A stretch of 64,000 nt of DNA from an uncultured delta proteobacterium (GCA_903885795.1 CAISJV010000064.1:36125-100124), one strand, 5' to 3'; positions 8,386-21,957 are shown, counted from the first letter of the stretch. A program made the numbers and translations. Notes: a model not told the origin generated them from the letters alone.

Positions 8386-9501
8386 ATGTGTCGTCTGTTT
8401 GCCATTACCAGCAAGGAACCCCTTTCCCCGATGGCGGCAATTCATGCCTTGAACGTCATGAAAGAAGGTCATGATGGGTCGGGGGTGGGACTGCTTCTAA
8501 CCGACCTCGGGGGAAGCTTCGAGCGTTTCAAGGGGGCGCCGATCCTCTCGGGCATCTTTTCTAACGAGGGAATCCGGGCCTTGGACCGTTACATGCTGGA
8601 TCTGGATTTCATGGTTAAATATAAGCTCTCTATCCGGCCGGCCAAGACACCTCCCCCCGGAACGCCAAAACGTGACAATTATCTCGTCCGGGTTTACGAC
8701 TATCCTCCGGACTGGCAGTCCCTGAGCAAGGAAGAACTCGAATACCGTCTCATGTTGACTCGGCTCAAACTACGACAGATGGGCGAACAGGACGGATCGA
8801 TGATCGTATTCAGTTTTTGGCCCGATGTGATCATGCTTAAGGAGGTGGGAGACCCTCTTGCCCTAGCCGACTATTTGGGACTCGACAACGAGGAATTCAA
8901 AGCCCGAATCATCCTCGCCCAGGGCCGGCAAAACACCAATTACGCCATCGACATTTATGCCTGCCATCCCTTTTTCATTCAGGGATACTCTACGATGACC
9001 AATGGCGAAAACACAGCTTTTGTAACCATTCGCGAATATCTGGCGTCACGGAATTACGCCGGCTACATGGGCTACCAGTCCGACTCGGAGGTCTTTACCC
9101 ACATCCTCCATTTTGCGCAGCAAAAGCTCGGCATGGGGCTGGATATGTACAAACATCTCCTGACGCCCCTCAAAGAGGAAGAACTCCAACGCCACCCCCA
9201 GGGAGAAAGGCTGCGGGCCGTCAAGCGCACCTGCCGTCCCCTGATTATCGACGGCCCCAATTGTGTAATCGGCTGCCTGCCGGACCGGACGCTATTCATG
9301 GTTCAAGACAGCAAAAAGCTTCGTCCCGGTATCGTGGGCGGCGCCTCCGGCATGTTCGCCTTTTCCTCCGAAATGTGCGGTCTCGATGCGGCCATTCCGG
9401 ATCGGAACAAAAGCGAAGACTTTCAGCCCATGAAATATGACACTGTCATGGTCCCCCCAAATCGACAGGAGGTGGTGCGATGGAACCAATGGGAAAGATA
9501 A
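8386..9501 (+). CDS. Glutamate synthase, glutamine amidotransferase (class II) subunit
   Basis: 371-residue class II glutamine amidotransferase that releases ammonia from glutamine for the synthase subunit encoded next. The protein begins MCRLFAI: Cys2 becomes the N-terminal nucleophile after Met removal, which fixes the start at 8386 despite a weak ribosome site. GHDGSGVG and STMTNGENTAF match the GATase II glutamine-binding loops. This is the stand-alone counterpart of the N-terminal domain of bacterial GltB, as in archaeal and anaerobe split glutamate synthases. It overlaps the next gene by 22 nt, pointing to translational coupling in a four-gene operon with the synthase, the oxidoreductase and glutamine synthetase. 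The sigma-54 promoter at 8276 is the likely control. Confidence 0.9.
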   Translation: MCRLFAITSKEPLSPMAAIHALNVMKEGHDGSGVGLLLTDLGGSFERFKGAPILSGIFSNEGIRALDRYMLDLDFMVKYKLSIRPAKTPPPGTPKRDNYLVRVYDYPPDWQSLSKEELEYRLMLTRLKLRQMGEQDGSMIVFSFWPDVIMLKEVGDPLALADYLGLDNEEFKARIILAQGRQNTNYAIDIYACHPFFIQGYSTMTNGENTAFVTIREYLASRNYAGYMGYQSDSEVFTHILHFAQQKLGMGLDMYKHLLTPLKEEELQRHPQGERLRAVKRTCRPLIIDGPNCVIGCLPDRTLFMVQDSKKLRPGIVGGASGMFAFSSEMCGLDAAIPDRNKSEDFQPMKYDTVMVPPNRQEVVRWNQWER

Positions 9502-11114
9502 GCCCCTCTACCCTGAGCAAAAGCGACCTCCCTTGGCAGATCCTCTGGAATAAGGAGGCCTGCACCCTCTGTGGCCGTTGTACCGCTGTGTGCCCGGTCC
9601 GGGCCATCGAATTGGGCGTCCACCGCAAACGCGTAGTCCAGACAGTAATCGGCCTCACGGAGAAACCAGGCAATGTCTTTACCGTATATCATGGCGTCGA
9701 TCAGCGGACCGATCCAGCCCATGCCTGTATCGGCTGTGGCATGTGCGATCTCGTCTGTCCCAATGCGGCTATTCGGCCCATCCGGAGCACGGACGTCGAT
9801 AAACTCCGCTTCCATGTCAATCAGGGGGGGATGCCCCGACGCCGGGGCGGTCGCCGCAACGATCCCCGCAGTGTCCTCGACGAAATCAAATTCATCCGTA
9901 TCTCCATGCTCACAGACCCGGCCCTCGATGCGGGCCGTCACGATTTTGAACTGCGGACCCTGCTGGGAAGAATCCTGCCGGCAGAAGACCTGGCCAAGAC
10001 TTTAAGTGAAAACGGCTGGATACCCCCCGTGCGCGAGATCTACCCGCTGATCATCGGAGGAATGTCCTTCGGCGCCCTGTCGCCGAATATGTGGGAAGGC
10101 CTGCAAATGGGCGTTGCCTACCTGAACGAGGAAAAAGGAATGCCCGTACGCATCTGCACGGGCGAGGGCGGATGCCCGCCGCGATTGCTGCGGTCCCGCT
10201 TCCTGAAGTATGTAATCCTCCAGATCGCCAGCGGTTATTTCGGGTGGGATGAAATCATCCATGCCCTGCCGGAAATGAGGGAAGATCCCTGTGCCATCGA
10301 GATCAAATATGGCCAGGGCGCGAAGCCCGGCGACGGCGGGCTTCTCATGTGGTACAAGGTCAACAGTCTCATCGCCGCCATCCGTGGCGTACCGCAGGGA
10401 ATCAGCCTTCCCAGTCCGCCGACCCATCAGACCCTTTATTCCATTGAAGAGTCGGTCGCAAAGATGATCCAGTCCATGGCCATGGCCTGGGGATTCCGGG
10501 TGCCTGTCTATCCGAAGATATCGGCCACAAGTACGACCCTGGCGGTACTGAACAACCTGACCCGGAACCCTTACGCCTCCGGTCTGGCCATCGACGGCGA
10601 GGACGGCGGCACAGGCGCGGCCTACAATGTCTCCATGAATCATATGGGACATCCCATTGCCAGCAACATCCGGGACGCCTATCTGAATCTCGTCAAGATC
10701 GGCAAACAGAATGAAATACCCCTCTTTGCCGGTGGTGGGATCGGCAAAAACGGGAATCTGGCGGCTAACGCCGCGGCCCTGATCATGCTGGGAGCAAGCG
10801 GCGTTCAGATCGGCAAATACATCATGCAGGCGGCGGCGGGTTGCCTTGGCTCCGAGGCTGACCGTTGCAACATCTGCAATATCGGCCTGTGTCCCAAGGG
10901 GATCACCTCCCAGGATGCCAGGCTGTACCGGCGTCTGGACCCGGAACAGGTAGCGGAGCGTGTTGTGGACGTCTATCTGAGTTTTGACCAGGAACTCAAG
11001 AAGATTATGGCGCCCCTCGGCCGCTCGACGTCACTGCCGATAGGCATGTCCGACGCCCTGGGCATCGCCGATGGAGACGCCGCGGCAAGACTTCAGATTC
11101 GCCATGTTTTATAG
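9480..11114 (+). CDS. gltB: Glutamate synthase, FMN/Fe-S synthase subunit with N-terminal ferredoxin domain
   Basis: 544 residues. An N-terminal ferredoxin domain carries two 4Fe-4S motifs (CTLCGRCTAVCP near residue 28 and CIGCGMCDLVCP near 83). It is followed by the FMN-binding TIM barrel of glutamate synthase, which converts 2-oxoglutarate and ammonia to glutamate. The barrel shows GEGGCPPR, GQGAKPGDGG, DGEDGGTGAA and, near residue 462, the Cys-rich CNICNIGLCP segment corresponding to the 3Fe-4S cluster region. The start at 9480 has AGGAGG 4 nt upstream and overlaps the amidotransferase gene. The amidotransferase and GXGXG domains are on separate proteins encoded on each side. The extra ferredoxin domain suggests electrons may enter from ferredoxin as well as from NAD(P)H. 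Confidence 0.93.
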   Translation: MEPMGKISPSTLSKSDLPWQILWNKEACTLCGRCTAVCPVRAIELGVHRKRVVQTVIGLTEKPGNVFTVYHGVDQRTDPAHACIGCGMCDLVCPNAAIRPIRSTDVDKLRFHVNQGGMPRRRGGRRNDPRSVLDEIKFIRISMLTDPALDAGRHDFELRTLLGRILPAEDLAKTLSENGWIPPVREIYPLIIGGMSFGALSPNMWEGLQMGVAYLNEEKGMPVRICTGEGGCPPRLLRSRFLKYVILQIASGYFGWDEIIHALPEMREDPCAIEIKYGQGAKPGDGGLLMWYKVNSLIAAIRGVPQGISLPSPPTHQTLYSIEESVAKMIQSMAMAWGFRVPVYPKISATSTTLAVLNNLTRNPYASGLAIDGEDGGTGAAYNVSMNHMGHPIASNIRDAYLNLVKIGKQNEIPLFAGGGIGKNGNLAANAAALIMLGASGVQIGKYIMQAAAGCLGSEADRCNICNIGLCPKGITSQDARLYRRLDPEQVAERVVDVYLSFDQELKKIMAPLGRSTSLPIGMSDALGIADGDAAARLQIRHVL

Positions 11115-11125
11115 GAGACCTATCC

Positions 11126-13468
11126 ATGCCCTATAAACCCACCATAATAATCCCGGGGATGAAAAACGGCGTCCGGGTGGACACCCGAACCCTTGAGGCG
11201 GCGGTTCAGGCGGCAATCCGTGACGGCCACCGTTGTGTCGAGATTCACGCCTACGGGCAACATGGCATCGGCGGCCGCCTCTGGAAGGCGGGAGAAGAAG
11301 AGATATCGATCCGCGTTCTCGGACCAGCGGGACAGCGCGTTGGCGCCATGGGATTTCCCAATGCAACCATTGACGTCTTCGGCCCATGCTCCGACGATGT
11401 CGGCTGGCTCAATGCGGGCGCCCGGATCATCGTCCGTGGCAACGCCACCAACGGCGTGGCTAATGCCATGTCTCAGGGCAAGATTTATATTGCCGGTGAT
11501 ATCGGCGCCCGGGGCATGACGATGACCAAGCATAACCCCCGCTTTGCCCCTCCGGAGCTATGGGTCCTGGGCAGTGTTGGCGACTCCTTCGCTGAATTTA
11601 TGGCCGGCGGCATTGCCGTAATCTGCGGACACGACACCCCGCGCTATGAAAATATTATGGGCTACCGACCCTGTGTGGGGATGGTAAGCGGCAGGATATT
11701 CTTCCGGGGACCCCATCAGGGCTTCAGCGAAGAAGATGCAAAGCTGTCCATCCCCGACAACGACGAATGGAAATGGCTGAAGGATAACATATCGATTTTT
11801 CTCAAGGCCACCGGAAGAACGGAATTATATGCCGTCCTCACCGCCGACCGCGCTGCCTGGCAGATACTGACCGCCCGCCAGCCGTTCGAAAAAGTCCGCA
11901 AACCCGCCCGGAGTATGCACCAATTCTGTGAAGAGATCTGGGACAAGGAACTTGGTATAGGCGGCCTCATCGGCGATCTGACGGACATTCCCCGGAGCGC
12001 CATTGACATGATTCCCACCGGCGAGCTGCGCCGCTATCTTCCCCTCTGGGAAAACGAAAAGCATCTTCCTCCCTGCCAGTCCTCCTGCCCTACAGGCATT
12101 CCCGTTCAGAAGCGCTGGAGCCTGATCCGCAGCGGAAAGATGGATGAAGCCGTGGACCTGGCACTTAACTATACCCCCTTCCCCGCCACGGTCTGCGGCT
12201 ATCTCTGCCCCAATCTATGCATGGCAAATTGCACCCGCCAGATCTCACAGATGCCGGCACTGGATGTGGCCGGTCTCGGCAAGGCCTCCCTTACGGCCAG
12301 GACGCCGAAACCCGCCCCGACCTCGGGCAAGACAACCGCCATCATCGGCGGCGGTCCGGCAGGTCTTTCCGCTGCCTGGCAGTTGTGGCTGATGGGACAC
12401 GCCCCCGTTATCTATGAGGTCCAGGACCGCCTGGGAGGGAAGATCACCGCCACGATCCCCAGGAGCCGCATCCCTGATGAAATTGTGGACCATGAACTGA
12501 AGCGGGTCCAGGAGCAGATCAGTCAGGTCCACCTGAAGAAACCGCTCTCGAAAAAAGAGTTTCAGAAGATCAAAGGAAAGCATGACATGGTGGTCATTGC
12601 GGCGGGGGCACAAAAGCCACGCCTGATACCCGTGCCGGGCCAGGAAATGGTCATGGCGGCTCTTGACTTCCTCCGGTTGAGTAAGGCGAATCAGGTTAAG
12701 GTTGGGGAAAAGATCGTCATCATCGGGGCCGGCAACGTCGGCTGCGACGCCGCCGCGGAAGCTGCACGCCTGGGCGCCAAGGATATTACCCTGATCGACA
12801 TCCAGGAGCCGGCCTCTTTCGGTGTGGAAAGAAAGCACGCCGAGGCCGCCGGGGCCAAATTTCTCTGGCCTAAATTCACGAAGGCCGTTACGGCAAATGG
12901 CGTGGAGTTGACCGATGGAACATTGCTTCCCGCCGACACGGTCATCATGGCCGTCGGCGACGCCCCCGATTTGACCTTCCTCCCCGAAGAGATTATTCTT
13001 GACAGGGGATTCATCGCCGTTAACGGCCATTATCAAACAAGCGATCCCCAGGTTTTCGCCATCGGCGATGCCGTGCGTCTCGGCTTGCTGACGGAGGCTA
13101 TTGGCGCGGGCAGGATCGCCGCCCGGACGATTGACAATATCCTGCGTGGGAGGGAGAATTCATACGATAACCTGCCGACCATGGAACCGGCACGGATTCA
13201 TCTGGAATATTACGATCCCCGGGCCAACCCGGCCGGAGACTTGAGTTCATGTTCAAGCCAGTGCGCCTCCTGCGGAGCCTGCCGGGACTGCGGACTCTGC
13301 GAGACCCTCTGCCCGGGCAATGCCATCTCCCGGCGTTCACTGGAAGGGGACGCCTATGAATATATAGTGGACGGCGAAAAGTGCATCGGTTGCGGCTTCT
13401 GCGCTGCCGCCTGCCCCTGCGGGATATGGGAACTCGTGGAAAATACACCTTTAGAAAAGGAAAAATGA
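11126..13468 (+). CDS. Fused glutamate synthase GXGXG domain, NAD(P)H-dependent FAD oxidoreductase and ferredoxin domain
   Basis: 780-residue fusion. Residues 1-245 form the GXGXG beta-helix of the glutamate synthase alpha subunit (repeats such as GQHGIGGRLW, GGIAVICGH). Residues 310-400 are the Cys-rich helical Fe-S domain of GltD-type proteins (CQSSCP, CGYLCPNLCMANC). Next come two dinucleotide-binding folds, IIGGGPAGLSAAW for FAD near 405 and IIGAGNVGCDAA for NAD(P) near 531. The last 80 residues hold two ferredoxin motifs (CASCGACRDCGLC and CIGCGFCAAACPCG). It therefore joins the last domain of GltB with the complete small subunit and supplies electrons to the FMN subunit encoded 12 nt upstream. 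Such a fusion is unusual compared with canonical GltB/GltD. It is followed after 23 nt by glutamine synthetase. Confidence 0.9.
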   Translation: MPYKPTIIIPGMKNGVRVDTRTLEAAVQAAIRDGHRCVEIHAYGQHGIGGRLWKAGEEEISIRVLGPAGQRVGAMGFPNATIDVFGPCSDDVGWLNAGARIIVRGNATNGVANAMSQGKIYIAGDIGARGMTMTKHNPRFAPPELWVLGSVGDSFAEFMAGGIAVICGHDTPRYENIMGYRPCVGMVSGRIFFRGPHQGFSEEDAKLSIPDNDEWKWLKDNISIFLKATGRTELYAVLTADRAAWQILTARQPFEKVRKPARSMHQFCEEIWDKELGIGGLIGDLTDIPRSAIDMIPTGELRRYLPLWENEKHLPPCQSSCPTGIPVQKRWSLIRSGKMDEAVDLALNYTPFPATVCGYLCPNLCMANCTRQISQMPALDVAGLGKASLTARTPKPAPTSGKTTAIIGGGPAGLSAAWQLWLMGHAPVIYEVQDRLGGKITATIPRSRIPDEIVDHELKRVQEQISQVHLKKPLSKKEFQKIKGKHDMVVIAAGAQKPRLIPVPGQEMVMAALDFLRLSKANQVKVGEKIVIIGAGNVGCDAAAEAARLGAKDITLIDIQEPASFGVERKHAEAAGAKFLWPKFTKAVTANGVELTDGTLLPADTVIMAVGDAPDLTFLPEEIILDRGFIAVNGHYQTSDPQVFAIGDAVRLGLLTEAIGAGRIAARTIDNILRGRENSYDNLPTMEPARIHLEYYDPRANPAGDLSSCSSQCASCGACRDCGLCETLCPGNAISRRSLEGDAYEYIVDGEKCIGCGFCAAACPCGIWELVENTPLEKEK

Positions 13469-13491
13469 TTGAAAAAACATACGGAGGAATT

Positions 13492-15669
13492 ATGAAAAAG
13501 ACATGCCCAGTTATTGCGTCGGAAAGAAGCTACGTAGCTGAAAAAGAAAAGTTTATCCCCATTTCGGAGTATTACGGCGAGGACACCTTCAACGCCAAAA
13601 TCATGAAGGTCAAGCTTCCCAGGGATGTGTTCAAGAAAATCATCGAAGCCATTAATGAAGGCACCATCCTGGACATTGAAACCGCCAATATCGTGGCCCA
13701 TGCCATGAAAGAGTGGGCTCTCGCCAAAGGCGCCACCCATTTTGCCCATTGGTTCCAGCCTATGACGGGCATTACGGCAGAAAAGCATGATGCGTTTATC
13801 GATCCCTTCGGGGTCGGAGAAGTTATCGAACGGTTCTCAGGTAAGCAGCTTGTCCAGGGTGAACCGGATGCATCGAGTTTCCCGAGCGGCGGCATCCGGG
13901 CCACCTTCGAAGCCCGAGGCTATACGGCTTGGGACATGTCATCGCCAGCCTTTATCCGGCGCAACGGCATCTCGACAACCCTGTGTATCCCGACGGCATT
14001 TATATCCTACACCGGAGAGGCCCTCGACAAGAAAACCCCGCTTCTCAGATCGAACAAGGCGGTCAATAAAAGCGCTGTGAATATGATGAAGCTCCTCGGC
14101 GATAAAGACGTGAAAAGGGTTTACGCAACCCTGGGGCCGGAACAGGAGTACTTCCTCATCGATACGGACTATTTCTACAAACGTCAGGATCTGGTCCTCG
14201 GCGGCCGGACCGTCATCGGGGCGCCTCCCGCAAAAGGGCAGGAACTGGAGGACCAATATTTCGGAAGTATCAAAGAAAGAATTTCTTCCTATATGCACGA
14301 CATGGAAGAGGAACTTTTCAAACTGGGCGTTCCTGCGAAGACCAGGCACAATGAGGTCGCCCCCAGCCAGTTCGAGCTCGCGCCGGTCTTTGAGGAAGCC
14401 AACTTGGCCGTTGACCATAATCAGATCGTTATGGACACGATGCAAGCGGTGGCGAAGAAACACAAACTTGCGTGCCTGCTCCATGAAAAACCCTTTGCGG
14501 GGATCAACGGCTCAGGCAAACACTTAAACTGGTCGCTCTCCGACAACAAAGGGAACAACCTGTTGAACCCCGGTCAAACACCTCATGAAAATATTCAGTT
14601 CCTGGTCTTCCTGGTCGCCACCATCCGCGCCGTCCACAAACACGCCGATATTCTGCGCGCTTCCGTCGGCTCCTATGCCAACGACCATCGTCTCGGCGCC
14701 AACGAAGCGCCACCGGCCATCATTTCCGTCTTCCTCGGCGACCAGCTCACCAAGATTCTCGATGATATCGAAAGAGGCAAGGTAACCAAGGCCACAGACA
14801 GCGAGATCATTGACCTCGGCATTGCCTCGCTGCCCATGGTCAGCAAGGATAACACCGATCGGAACCGGACGTCGCCCTTCGCCTTCACAGGCAACAAATT
14901 TGAATTCCGAACCGTCGGTTCATCCCAGTCTATTTCCTTTCCTGCCGCAGTTCTCAACACGATCGTCGCCGAAAGCCTCGATTATCTGGCAGAGAAGATC
15001 AAGGACCAGTGCGGGAAGAACATCAACATGAACCAATGCGTTCTCACCGTGATCAAAAAAGAAATGAAGGAAGTCAAAGCGGTCCTTTACAACGGTGATA
15101 ACTACACCCCGGAATGGGAAAAGGAGGCGGCCAAAAGAGGGCTCCCGAATGACAAAACCACACCGGTCTCCTTGAAGGCCCTGATTACCAGAAAAGCGCT
15201 GGAGATGTTTGATGGATATAAGGTTCTTTCCAACGTCGAGCTTAAATCACGCTACTTAATCCACCTGGAGAGGTATATCAAAGACTTGGAGATCGAGGCT
15301 AAATGTATGGATAGTATCTGCCTGAGCCAGGTCATCCCGGCGGCAACAGCCTATCAGAAGGGGCTCTCGAAAGCAATCATCGGCACCCGGGACGCCCTCG
15401 GCAAATCGGCCGATCTTTCCGCACAGCAGGAGCTGTTAAAGAGGGTTACGGAGTTGGTGAATAAAATCTATGGCACAAATAAAGACATCCTTGCTAAAAT
15501 CGCCGCTGCCTCATCCGTGCACGACGAACAGAAAAAAGCGGAGATGCTTTGCAGCAAAGTCAAACCCAAGATGAATGAGCTTCGGGACTACGTTGATGAA
15601 CTGGAAGGTCTGGTGGACGATGAATTGTGGCCAATGCCGAAGTTCTGGGAAATGCTCTTCATCAACTGA
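13492..15669 (+). CDS. glnN: Glutamine synthetase type III (GlnN)
   Basis: 725 residues, the length of GSIII (about 700-730) and not of GSI or GSII (350-470). It catalyses ATP-dependent formation of glutamine from glutamate and ammonia. GSIII hallmarks are visible: THFAHWFQPMTG near the N terminus, the catalytic signatures GPEQEYFLID and NEVAPSQFELAP, and NGSGKHLNWS. A longer frame open from 13381 is ruled out because the ATG at 13492 has GGAGGAATT directly upstream and starts the conserved region. It closes the sigma-54-controlled operon with glutamate synthase and so completes the GS-GOGAT cycle in one transcript. Type III enzymes are not regulated by adenylylation, so transcription is probably the main control. 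Confidence 0.96.
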   Translation: MKKTCPVIASERSYVAEKEKFIPISEYYGEDTFNAKIMKVKLPRDVFKKIIEAINEGTILDIETANIVAHAMKEWALAKGATHFAHWFQPMTGITAEKHDAFIDPFGVGEVIERFSGKQLVQGEPDASSFPSGGIRATFEARGYTAWDMSSPAFIRRNGISTTLCIPTAFISYTGEALDKKTPLLRSNKAVNKSAVNMMKLLGDKDVKRVYATLGPEQEYFLIDTDYFYKRQDLVLGGRTVIGAPPAKGQELEDQYFGSIKERISSYMHDMEEELFKLGVPAKTRHNEVAPSQFELAPVFEEANLAVDHNQIVMDTMQAVAKKHKLACLLHEKPFAGINGSGKHLNWSLSDNKGNNLLNPGQTPHENIQFLVFLVATIRAVHKHADILRASVGSYANDHRLGANEAPPAIISVFLGDQLTKILDDIERGKVTKATDSEIIDLGIASLPMVSKDNTDRNRTSPFAFTGNKFEFRTVGSSQSISFPAAVLNTIVAESLDYLAEKIKDQCGKNINMNQCVLTVIKKEMKEVKAVLYNGDNYTPEWEKEAAKRGLPNDKTTPVSLKALITRKALEMFDGYKVLSNVELKSRYLIHLERYIKDLEIEAKCMDSICLSQVIPAATAYQKGLSKAIIGTRDALGKSADLSAQQELLKRVTELVNKIYGTNKDILAKIAAASSVHDEQKKAEMLCSKVKPKMNELRDYVDELEGLVDDELWPMPKFWEMLFIN

Positions 15670-15770
15670 TCAACAGATGTCACAATAGAGATGAAACACT
15701 TTAATCATCGATAAATGATGTCTGTCCATCCTAAAAAGATGGACAATTGAGGATGGATACGCTATTAGGA

Positions 15771-15815
15771 GGCGGGAAATGCGAAATCAGAGTCACATGA
15801 TTTCGCCTTCTCGCC
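15771..15815 (+). terminator. Long hairpin after glnN, probable terminator or leader hairpin of carA
   Basis: GCGAAATCA (15781-15789) pairs perfectly with TGATTTCGC (15798-15806) around an 8-nt loop. The stem continues outward after a small internal loop with GGCGGGAA/TTCTCGCC. A T-rich tract (GTTTTCTT) follows nearby but not directly. A second stem, TGTCCATC/GATGGACA, lies at 15723-15745. Because carA starts only at 15872, the hairpins could either end the glnN transcript or attenuate carA. Confidence 0.5.
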
Positions 15816-15871
15816 TTCGTGTTTTCTTCATGATTGGCGATTATAAATCATATAAAAATTGAGGGTTTATT

Positions 15872-17110
15872 ATGTCGCTCTTGCGGCAGCAGTCACCAGC
15901 TATCCTTGTTCTGGAAGACGGGAGCGTCTTTCCGGGGTACGCCTTTGCCGGAACCGGCGAGGTCTGCGGCGAGGTTGTCTTCAATACGGGCATGACCGGC
16001 TATCAGGAGGTTATCACCGACCCCTCTTATAAAGGACAGATCGTGACCATGACCTATCCCCTCGTTGGCAACTACGGCATCAATCCCGAAGATATGGAAT
16101 CAGACGGGATCTATCTGGAAGGATTCATTGTCAAGGAATATCATTCCCGGCCCAGCAACTGGCAATCCCGGCAAACCCTGCAGGCGTTTCTGGAAGAGAA
16201 CGGGAAACTGGGCGTCGAAGGTCTCGACACCCGTGCCCTGACCCGTCGTCTCCGTCTTGCCGGGGCCATGAAAGGGATTCTGTCCACGGAGACAACGGAC
16301 ATCCCCAGGTTGATCGAGAAGGTCCGCGCCTATCCCGGGCTCGTCGGCCGGGATCTGGTCAAGGAGGTAGCTTGTAAAGCCCCATATCAATGGAAAGATG
16401 GTGCCAGGCAAGACATACCCGCCAATTTGCCGGTTTCCGCCGGGGAGACGATTCGAAACCTGCAACGGGGAGACAAAGAGGGTGCATCAACTTCGCCCCC
16501 CCTGACAGGAACCCAGTCAGAATCATTCCGCGTCGTCGTCATCGACTGCGGAGTTAAATACAACATCCTCCGCCACTTGGAAGCACGAGGATGTCAGGTC
16601 ATCGTCCTGCCGGCAACAGCAACAGGAGAGGACATCCTTGCCTGGCGACCCGATGGGGTTCTTTTTTCCAATGGTCCGGGAGATCCGGCGGCCCTCCCCT
16701 ACCTGGTGGCAGCGGCAACCTCTGTCCTGGGAAAATTGCCGGTCTTTGGCATCTGCCTGGGGCACCAGATCCTCGGACAGGCTGCCGGGGGAGAAACGGA
16801 AAAACTGAAATTCGGCCATCACGGCATCAACCAGCCAGTGAGGCAGGAACAGACAGGGAAGATTGAAATCACCTCGCAAAATCATGGATTTGTCGTCATT
16901 CCCAATTCCATCGCCCGGCGTTGTGAGGCGACCCACGAGAACCTCAACGACGGTACTTCGGAGGGACTTTCCTATCCGGAATTGATGGCTTTCAGCGTTC
17001 AATACCACCCAGAAGCGGCACCCGGTCCTCATGACGCCGCCTATCTCTTTGACCGTTTTGTGGCAATGATGTCGATCAATGTTTTGAGCCAGAAAGGAGT
17101 GGCAGCATGA
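15872..17110 (+). CDS. carA: Carbamoyl-phosphate synthase small (glutamine amidotransferase) subunit
   Basis: 412-residue CarA, which hydrolyses glutamine and channels ammonia to CarB for pyrimidine and arginine synthesis. The N-terminal CPSase domain begins LVLEDGSVFPGYAFAG. The C-terminal class I GATase has the nucleophile in GICLGHQILG (near residue 294) and His/Glu in YHPEAAPGPHD (near 379). It is about 30 residues longer than usual because of a low-complexity linker around residues 195-212 between the two domains. The ATG at 15872 has GAGGG upstream. The stop overlaps the guaA start in an ATGA, and the run carA-guaA-carB-purF has overlaps or minimal spacing throughout, so it is probably one operon. 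Confidence 0.96.
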   Translation: MSLLRQQSPAILVLEDGSVFPGYAFAGTGEVCGEVVFNTGMTGYQEVITDPSYKGQIVTMTYPLVGNYGINPEDMESDGIYLEGFIVKEYHSRPSNWQSRQTLQAFLEENGKLGVEGLDTRALTRRLRLAGAMKGILSTETTDIPRLIEKVRAYPGLVGRDLVKEVACKAPYQWKDGARQDIPANLPVSAGETIRNLQRGDKEGASTSPPLTGTQSESFRVVVIDCGVKYNILRHLEARGCQVIVLPATATGEDILAWRPDGVLFSNGPGDPAALPYLVAAATSVLGKLPVFGICLGHQILGQAAGGETEKLKFGHHGINQPVRQEQTGKIEITSQNHGFVVIPNSIARRCEATHENLNDGTSEGLSYPELMAFSVQYHPEAAPGPHDAAYLFDRFVAMMSINVLSQKGVAA

Positions 17111-18636
17111 TTCTGATTATTGATTTCGGTTCCCAGTATAACCAGCTTATCGCCCGGCGGGTTCGGGAGCATCATGTCTATTGCCAGATTGAACCCCCGG
17201 AGATATCCCTGAAGATAATCAGAGACATGAAACCCGAGGGAATTATCCTTTCCGGCGGACCGGCCAGCATTTACGAAAAGAAGAGCCCCCGGGTCGATGC
17301 CGGCATTTTCACGCTGGGCATCCCGGTACTGGGGATCTGTTACGGTCTCCAGTTCATGGTCCATGCCCTCGGTGGCGACGTCATCGCTGCGGCAAAACGG
17401 GAATACGGATTTGCGGAACTGCAAATACTCAGTCAGGACGGCATATTTACGGATATCGAAAAGACCACAAAATGCTGGATGAGTCACGGCGATACTATCG
17501 GCAAACTTCCGAAAGGATTCAAGACCACCGCTTCGACGCCTAACACTCCCGTGGCTGCTGCGGAGGATCGGAAGCGGCGGTTCTACGGTCTTCAGTTTCA
17601 TCCCGAAGTAGTACATACCCCGGAAGGAAAGAAAATCCTGGGTAACTTCCTGTTTGCCGTCTGCCGGTGTCAGGAAAAGTGGACCATGAAATCCTTTGCC
17701 CGGGAAGCGATAGACGAAATCCATTCCCAGGTAGGCAATGGCAAGATCATTCTGGGGCTAAGCGGAGGTGTCGATTCCTCGGTTGCCGCCGTCCTCCTCC
17801 ATCGTGCCATCGGCAACCAGTTGACCTGTGTTTTCGTGGATAACGGCGTCCTCAGGCAGGGGGAAGCGGAAAAGGTCCAGGATGTCTTCCAAAAGCATTT
17901 CCACATGAAACTGCGGTTCGTAAGGGCCAGAAAGATCTTTTTGGACCGCTTACGAGGGGTCGAAAATCCGGAGAAGAAGAGAAAGATCATCGGCAGAACC
18001 TTCATTGATATCTTCGATGAAGAGGCGAAAAAGATAAAAAATGTTGAGTATTTAGCCCAGGGGACCCTCTATCCGGACATAATTGAATCACGTTCCACCT
18101 TCGGCGGCCCCAGCGCTGTGATCAAGTCCCATCACAACGTCGGCGGCCTGCCGAAAAAGATGAAACTGAAACTTGTGGAACCGCTGAAACACCTGTTCAA
18201 AGACGAGGTCCGTCTCCTGGGAAAGGAACTGGGACTTCCAGAGGAGATGGTCTGGCGCCAGCCCTTCCCCGGTCCGGGATTAGCCATCCGGATTATCGGC
18301 GAGGTGACGGAGAAGCGGCTCAATATCCTGAAGAAGGCCGACTTCGTCCTCCTCGATGAGATCAGGGCGGCAAACCTCTACGGGAAATTATGGCAATCCT
18401 TCGCCGTCCTGCTGCCCATCAAGAGCGTCGGCATCATGGGTGACCAGCGGACCTACGAAAATATCCTGGCCATTCGGGCCGTGACCAGCGATGACGCCAT
18501 GACGGCGGACTGGGCAAGGATCCCCCATGAGTTGCTGGCAAAAATCTCGAACCGGATCATCAACGAGGTGCGAGGGGTCAACCGCGTCGTTTACGACATC
18601 AGTTCCAAACCACCGTCAACCATCGAATGGGAGTAA
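17107..18636 (+). CDS. guaA: GMP synthase (glutamine-hydrolysing)
   Basis: 509-residue GuaA converts XMP to GMP with glutamine and ATP. The N-terminal class I amidotransferase has GICYGLQ (Cys near residue 79) and FHPEVVHT. The ATP-pyrophosphatase domain has the P-loop [13 protein letters not shown] near 217, and the C-terminal dimerisation domain ends in the conserved STIEWE. It sits between carA and carB, overlapping carA by 4 nt (ATGA) and ending just before carB. Separation of carA and carB by guaA is unusual and suggests grouping of glutamine-using enzymes. An N-terminal truncation or frameshift is excluded because all domains are complete. Confidence 0.97.
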   Translation: MILIIDFGSQYNQLIARRVREHHVYCQIEPPEISLKIIRDMKPEGIILSGGPASIYEKKSPRVDAGIFTLGIPVLGICYGLQFMVHALGGDVIAAAKREYGFAELQILSQDGIFTDIEKTTKCWMSHGDTIGKLPKGFKTTASTPNTPVAAAEDRKRRFYGLQFHPEVVHTPEGKKILGNFLFAVCRCQEKWTMKSFAREAIDEIHSQVGNGKIILGLSGGVDSSVAAVLLHRAIGNQLTCVFVDNGVLRQGEAEKVQDVFQKHFHMKLRFVRARKIFLDRLRGVENPEKKRKIIGRTFIDIFDEEAKKIKNVEYLAQGTLYPDIIESRSTFGGPSAVIKSHHNVGGLPKKMKLKLVEPLKHLFKDEVRLLGKELGLPEEMVWRQPFPGPGLAIRIIGEVTEKRLNILKKADFVLLDEIRAANLYGKLWQSFAVLLPIKSVGIMGDQRTYENILAIRAVTSDDAMTADWARIPHELLAKISNRIINEVRGVNRVVYDISSKPPSTIEWE

Positions 18637-18637
18637 A

Positions 18638-21957
<3,320 letters not shown>

